Made by a program: the position numbers and the translations under genes. Shown piece by piece: positions 59,782-64,000 of a DNA stretch of 64,000 nucleotides (its first letter is position 1; the number at the start of each line of letters is the position of its first letter). The notes under the pieces are model-generated. The model saw only the letters and a program-made list of their open reading frames with translations. It was not told where the DNA came from and searched no databases. Source of the stretch: Ilyomonas sp965219515 (GTDB lineage: Bacteria; Bacteroidota; Bacteroidia; Chitinophagales; Chitinophagaceae); NCBI GenBank assembly GCA_965219515.1, contig OZ244776.1:434001-498000 (forward strand). Direction: 5' to 3'.

Positions 59782-60849
59782 ATGAAAAAAATACTTGTTT
59801 TTTCTGAAACTTTTTATCCGGTAGTTGGCGGAATGGAATCAAATACAGAAACCCTTTTGCAGGCTTTGCTTGAATTGGGTCATCAGGCGACGCTGCTAAC
59901 AGCAAGCAAACTTAACGGCAAGCCTGAGTTGCAGGCTCCATACAAAATTATCAGAGAAAAATCACCGCTTCGCTTTCAAAAAGAACTTAAGAATATTGAT
60001 TTGCTAATCATTAATGGTGATATTTCCATTCCTGCCTGCCTGATGGCTTTTCTCAATAAGATTCCCTATATTATTATCTATCAGATGGCAGGAAAGATTG
60101 TGCCCCGGCAAGCCGGATTGTTACATAACTATTTATACAAACTCCGTTTATTTTTAGGCAGCAAAGCGGTATATCATTTGGGCGTGTCAAACGCATGTAT
60201 TCAGTCAAAAAATGTATGTAAAAAAGGAGAAGGCGTTTTATACAATCCCATTTCCAAAGAGCTTTTTGGGTATGCAAATAATCTGGCTTTTACAAACTTG
60301 CCGAAAGAATATGATTTGTTATTTGCCGGAAGAGTAATTGCCGGAAAAGGAATAGACGTTTTGGCAGATGCTTTGGAAATTCTTGATAATAAAAAATTTG
60401 TGTGTACAGTTCTTATAAGCGGGGAAGGCGAAGCGCAAGATCGCTTATACCACAAAACAAGTAAATTCCAAAATGTAAAAGTTGATTTTCAGACTTTTGT
60501 AAAAGGAGAAAAACTTGCCGTTACCTATGCTAAATCAAAAATTATGGTTTTACCCAGCACAACGCATCAGGAAGGCAGTCCGCTTTCCATCGTAGAAGCT
60601 TTTGCATTCGGGTTGCCGGTGATTGTATCGAATCAAAAAGTTATGATTGAACTCATTGGTGCCGACGCAGGTTTAATTCATGAGTCTGGTAATGCCATTG
60701 ATCTGAGTAAAACAATAGAAGAAGGGTTAGATAAAAACAGATACTTCGCATTAAGTAAGTCTGCAAAGAAACAGTCAGACAAGTTCACCTATGTAAAGTA
60801 TGTTAACACACTGAATCGAATATTAAATTTAATGACTATCCATTTGTAA
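59782..60849 (+). CDS. Glycosyltransferase family 4
   Basis: From ATG 59782 a 355-residue GT-B enzyme: KILVFSETFYPVVGGMESNTETLLQALLELGH is the glycine-rich acceptor-domain opening, DLLFAGRVIAGKGIDVLADALEIL begins the donor domain, and STTHQEGSPLSIVEAFAFGLPVIVS holds the E-x7-E motif. An upstream in-frame GTG (59752) would add a hydrophobic, non-conserved leader. Followed by a 117-bp gap with no identifiable feature. Confidence 0.88.
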   Translation: MKKILVFSETFYPVVGGMESNTETLLQALLELGHQATLLTASKLNGKPELQAPYKIIREKSPLRFQKELKNIDLLIINGDISIPACLMAFLNKIPYIIIYQMAGKIVPRQAGLLHNYLYKLRLFLGSKAVYHLGVSNACIQSKNVCKKGEGVLYNPISKELFGYANNLAFTNLPKEYDLLFAGRVIAGKGIDVLADALEILDNKKFVCTVLISGEGEAQDRLYHKTSKFQNVKVDFQTFVKGEKLAVTYAKSKIMVLPSTTHQEGSPLSIVEAFAFGLPVIVSNQKVMIELIGADAGLIHESGNAIDLSKTIEEGLDKNRYFALSKSAKKQSDKFTYVKYVNTLNRILNLMTIHL

Positions 60850-60966
60850 TAATGAAGGTAGTTTCGTCACTATGAATCTGCCGACAGGCATGCTTGCAGT
60901 GACCATTGCTTCTGATTTCTGCTGACGAATCTTAAATACGCTTACATCCAGACAACAACTAACCGA

Positions 60967-62217
60967 ATGAAAGTTGTATTATTTCATCTTACCGGAAATG
61001 CCAATGTCAGGGCAGTGGCTTACGGGCTGGCAAAGGCGAATCTTTTATATGAGTACGACGTTACCATCGCGTCATTTCCCGGCAGTTTTTTAGACAGGCT
61101 GGCAAATGTGCCCGCTTTTTCCGAAATAAAAAGACGGCAGTTAGACAGCTTACTGCAACCTTATACGCATACCTTTCCCTGGAAGGAAATGGGGAGAATT
61201 ATTCTGCCAAAAATTGGGTTATCACAATTTTCTAATCATCGTAAAGCCCCTTTTTTTGTGGATGCCGTAGTGCAGGATATGGATAAAAAAGTAGCCGGCA
61301 GGCTGTCAAAAGCTTGTCAAAAAGGTGCAGGTGCCGTATATGGCTATGAAGACACCACGGTGCAGTGTTTCAGGAAAGCAAAACAATTGGGGATGACCTG
61401 CCTGTACGATTTGCCCATCGGCTACTGGAAAGCTGCCCGGCGGTTGCTGGAAGCCGAGAGCGAACGCTGGCCCGAATGGGCGTCAACCATCAATATTTTT
61501 CATGATGCCGAACAGAAATTGTTGCGCAAGGAAGAAGAACTGGAACTGGCAGACCATATTTTTGTCGCCAGCAGCTTCACCCGGCAAACACTTCAGGATT
61601 ATGGCGGAAATAAAAAACCCGTGCACGTTATTCCGTATGGTTTTCCGCGGGTTGGCAATGGCAGCCGGTCTGGTTATTATGCGGGAAAAAAGCCATTGAA
61701 ATTATTGTTTGTAGGCAGCCTTTCCCAGCGAAAAGGAATCGCGGATATATTTGCCGTGGCAGAATATTTTGGAAACCAGGTTGCATTAACCGTAGTGGGG
61801 CAGAAAGTGGGTGCGGGCTGCCCGGCATTGGATAAGGCGCTAAGCAGGCATCGCTGGTATCCCAGCTTGCCGCATCAAAACATTTTGAAGCTGATGCGTG
61901 AACAGGATGTTCTTGTTTTTCCCTCGCTGTTTGAAGGGTTTGGATTGGTTGTCACGGAAGCCATGTCGCAGGGAACGCCGGTGATAACTACCGATCGCAC
62001 GGCAGGACCCGATTTGATACGCCATAACGAAAATGGCTGGTTGATTGAGGCGGCATCAACCGCGGCTTTGCAGCAGGCAATTGAGAATTTGCTTGATAAT
62101 CCGTCGCAGGTTGAACATGCCGGTGCCAAGGCAAAAGAAACCGCCGGGCAGCGCCCTTGGGAGATGTACGAAAAAGAAATGGCCGAAGCGATTGGAAAAA
62201 TTACCGGCACCGTTTGA
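60967..62217 (+). CDS. Glycosyltransferase family 4
   Basis: A 416-residue GT-B enzyme: KVVLFHLTGNANVRAVAYGLAKANLLYEYDVTIASFPG opens the N-domain; LELADHIFVASSFTRQTLQDYG links to the donor domain, which has LLFVGSLSQRKGIADIFAVAEYF and FPSLFEGFGLVVTEAMSQGTPVITTDRTAGPDLI (E-x7-E). Its higher GC content contrasts with the AT-rich genes before it, so the cluster seems to be a mosaic. Terminal ORF region overlaps nothing else. Confidence 0.9.
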   Translation: MKVVLFHLTGNANVRAVAYGLAKANLLYEYDVTIASFPGSFLDRLANVPAFSEIKRRQLDSLLQPYTHTFPWKEMGRIILPKIGLSQFSNHRKAPFFVDAVVQDMDKKVAGRLSKACQKGAGAVYGYEDTTVQCFRKAKQLGMTCLYDLPIGYWKAARRLLEAESERWPEWASTINIFHDAEQKLLRKEEELELADHIFVASSFTRQTLQDYGGNKKPVHVIPYGFPRVGNGSRSGYYAGKKPLKLLFVGSLSQRKGIADIFAVAEYFGNQVALTVVGQKVGAGCPALDKALSRHRWYPSLPHQNILKLMREQDVLVFPSLFEGFGLVVTEAMSQGTPVITTDRTAGPDLIRHNENGWLIEAASTAALQQAIENLLDNPSQVEHAGAKAKETAGQRPWEMYEKEMAEAIGKITGTV

Positions 62218-62329
62218 CAAAACTACAAATCGTAAAACAGTTGCGTAAGATTTTAAAACACGCCGTTGCCAAAACTTGTTTGTATCATTATTTTAATCGC
62301 CGTATTTGCAGTCAGGTAATCCGATACAC

Positions 62330-63493
62330 ATGAAAGACATCATTTTTATTAACTCTCATCCCATTCAATATTTTGCGCCCATGTATAAATACATGAATGA
62401 GCAGGGTATAAAAACCAAAGCCTGGTATTGTTCGGATGAATCGGTAAAAGGCGGATTTGATAACCAGTTTGGTACCCAGGTAAAATGGGATATTCCTTTG
62501 CTGGATGGCTATGAATACCGTTTTTTCAAAAATCATTCGCCCAAACCTTCGCATTTTACCGGCTTTTTCGGACTTATGAATTTCGGAATGATAAAAGCGC
62601 TTTTTCAGATTCCGAAATCAGTTATTGTGGTTCACGGCTGGCATTATTTCACCCATTTTGCCATACTGATGCTTGCCAAATTCGCCGGTCATACCGTTTG
62701 CGTGCGTTCAGAATCGCCGTACAAACAGGAAGCTAAAAAAAAAGGGGGGAAGCAAACCATAAAACGGTTTTATTTGAAGCGTATTCTGTTTCCTCGCATT
62801 CATTATTTTTTATATATCGGAACCCAAAATAAGCTGTTCTACAAAGATTATAATTTGCCGGACAAAGAGCTGGTCTTTTGCCCATACTCGGTTGATAACC
62901 GGCGCTTCAGAAAAGAAAATGATACCTTGAAAATACAACGCGAAGACATCAGAAGCGGTTTGGGAATTGCTTCGGCGGACAAGATTATTTTATACACCGG
63001 TAAATACATAGACAAAAAAAAGCCGTTAGACCTGCTAAGAGCGTATCAGCAATTAAACCATTCTTCCGTATGGTTGATTCTGGTAGGCGAAGGGGAGCTG
63101 CGTTCTGAGATGGAACGTTTTATTGATGAGCATGATTTGTCGAAAGTTATTCTTACCGGTTTCGTCAATCAGTCAAAAATTGCGGAATACTATTCTATCA
63201 GCGATGTATTTGTTATGTGTTCGGTAAGCGGCGAAACCTGGGGTTTGTCCGTAAATGAAGCATTGAACTTCGGTCTGCCGGTAGTGGTATCCGATCTTAC
63301 CGGTTGTTCGGAAGATTTGGTGAAGAATGGGCAAAACGGTTTTATTTTTACCGCTTCAAATACCGGCGATCTGAAAAATAAAATAGAACAGACATGGATG
63401 ATTCATAAAACGTCAGCGGCTGCCGTTTCATTGTCAACGGCAGATATATTCAGCTATCATACGGTGGCAAAAAACCTGTCATCCATTTTGTAA
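62330..63493 (+). CDS. Glycosyltransferase family 4
   Basis: From ATG 62330 a 387-residue GT-B enzyme: KDIIFINSHPIQYFAPMYKYMNEQGIKTKAWYCSDES is the HPIQYFAP-type opening, IILYTGKYIDKKKPLDLLRAYQQL the donor-domain start, and MCSVSGETWGLSVNEALNFGLPVVVSDLTGCSEDLV the E-x7-E motif. HPIQYF-type enzymes are frequent in exopolysaccharide clusters. It is followed after 13 bp by a membrane-protein gene. Confidence 0.9.
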   Translation: MKDIIFINSHPIQYFAPMYKYMNEQGIKTKAWYCSDESVKGGFDNQFGTQVKWDIPLLDGYEYRFFKNHSPKPSHFTGFFGLMNFGMIKALFQIPKSVIVVHGWHYFTHFAILMLAKFAGHTVCVRSESPYKQEAKKKGGKQTIKRFYLKRILFPRIHYFLYIGTQNKLFYKDYNLPDKELVFCPYSVDNRRFRKENDTLKIQREDIRSGLGIASADKIILYTGKYIDKKKPLDLLRAYQQLNHSSVWLILVGEGELRSEMERFIDEHDLSKVILTGFVNQSKIAEYYSISDVFVMCSVSGETWGLSVNEALNFGLPVVVSDLTGCSEDLVKNGQNGFIFTASNTGDLKNKIEQTWMIHKTSAAAVSLSTADIFSYHTVAKNLSSIL

Positions 63494-63506
63494 ACAGGAA
63501 TACAAT

Positions 63507-64000
63507 ATGCAAAGCGAGTTAGTAAATCATCGAATCGTGCCTTCTGCCATCAACCCGTTTTGGGGGCAAAAAACATTGCAGGATACCGCAACGATCAAAC
63601 ACTTAAAAACCGGTGTCTGGATATATATTTACCTGTTGATTTTTGAAGGCGCATTGCGGAAATGGGTCTTACCTGGCTTAGCCACCCCTTTGCTTGTAGT
63701 GAGAGACCCAGTTGCCTTGTGGGCGATTATTACGGCGTTAAATAAAAACCTGATAAAATTAAACGGCTACATTATTACAATTGTGGTTATTGGCTTGTTT
63801 AGTTTTACAACGGCAATTACACTCGGGCATGGAAACGTTGTTGTTGCCTTGTTCGGGTTGCGTATTTATGCCATTCATTTTCCTTTCATGTTTGTGATAG
63901 CCGGCGTCTTCGACAGAAGCGATGTGATAAAAGCCGGAAAGGTGCTTGTTATCATTTCAATTTTTATGGCGGTTCTCATCGGCTTGCAATTTTTTAGTCC
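63507..64000 (+). CDS. Polytopic O-antigen polymerase/ligase-like protein (partial)
   Basis: The frame from ATG 63507 is open to the window edge (164 residues). After a soluble 30-residue leader come hydrophobic segments: GVWIYIYLLIFEGALRKWVLP, IITIVVIGLFSFTTAITLG, HFPFMFVIAGVFD and VLVIISIFMAVLIGLQFFS. The EGALRKWVLPGLATPLLVVRDPVALW stretch is typical of a family of Wzy/WaaL-like exopolysaccharide membrane proteins in Bacteroidota and cyanobacteria. It may be the chain polymerase of this locus. The C-terminal half is not visible. Confidence 0.75.
   Translation, partial: MQSELVNHRIVPSAINPFWGQKTLQDTATIKHLKTGVWIYIYLLIFEGALRKWVLPGLATPLLVVRDPVALWAIITALNKNLIKLNGYIITIVVIGLFSFTTAITLGHGNVVVALFGLRIYAIHFPFMFVIAGVFDRSDVIKAGKVLVIISIFMAVLIGLQFFS

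Noticed and set aside
60863..60929. Inverted repeat TTCGTCA/TGACGAA between two glycosyltransferase genes
   Set aside because: Seven-base arms 53 nt apart are expected by chance at this scale, and there is no supporting structure.

Overview
The window looks like a chromosome segment of a member of the Bacteroidota, most likely close to Chitinophagaceae. Evidence: several genes carry the TAnnTTTG promoter element typical of the phylum; there are a TonB-dependent receptor with a carboxypeptidase-regulatory-like N-domain, a DUF5723 outer-membrane protein, a BlaI/M56 pair with a TonB_C tail, a Bacteroidota-type FabI and a NamZ (DUF1343) protein. Shine-Dalgarno sequences are scarce. No rRNA, tRNA, CRISPR array, transposase or integrase was recognised. 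Taxonomy is inferred from gene content only.

Layout. 1-4.4 kb: YceI protein, MarR regulator, a BlaI-type repressor with an unusual M56 peptidase/amidase/TonB_C sensor, and a Uma2 nuclease. 4.4-10.6 kb: housekeeping genes (purM, ribF, holA, fabI, recN). 10.7-24.8 kb: a mixed block of a small regulator with a membrane protein, a secreted helical protein, a TonB receptor, an amidohydrolase, a second Uma2, recO, a TMEM175-type channel, a DUF5723 protein, adenine deaminase, a GH140-like glycosidase, DUF1801 and an MFS carrier. 24.9-30.4 kb: sugar-acid metabolism (gluconate kinase; a GMC oxidoreductase with its Tat-exported small subunit; a GH43-like beta-propeller). 30.5-37 kb: fmt, an AT-rich restriction-modification island resembling the MjaI (CTAG) family, NamZ, a SlyD-type FKBP and an SDR. 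37.7 kb to the end: a large exopolysaccharide locus read entirely on the plus strand.

The exopolysaccharide locus holds an outer-membrane export lipoprotein, a Wzc tyrosine autokinase, a Wzm/Wzt ABC exporter, about eleven glycosyltransferases, a WbsX/GH99-like protein, four sulfotransferase-fold proteins, a hexapeptide acyltransferase, a cytidylyltransferase/2-hydroxyacid dehydrogenase/SDR/DUF115 cassette, and at the right edge the start of a polytopic polymerase-like protein. Together they suggest a sulfated, possibly CMP-ulosonate-like-decorated, surface polysaccharide.

Two signals cut across the gene map. First, heptanucleotide (7-nt period) repeat arrays are scattered between genes, and some lie in frame inside purM and ribF (weaker cases in fmt and an amidohydrolase), where they encode Q-x-S-A-x-S-x heptads. 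Second, the tetramer CTAG is almost absent: I found two by hand, where composition alone predicts a few hundred. This fits the candidate CTAG-specific restriction system in the same window.
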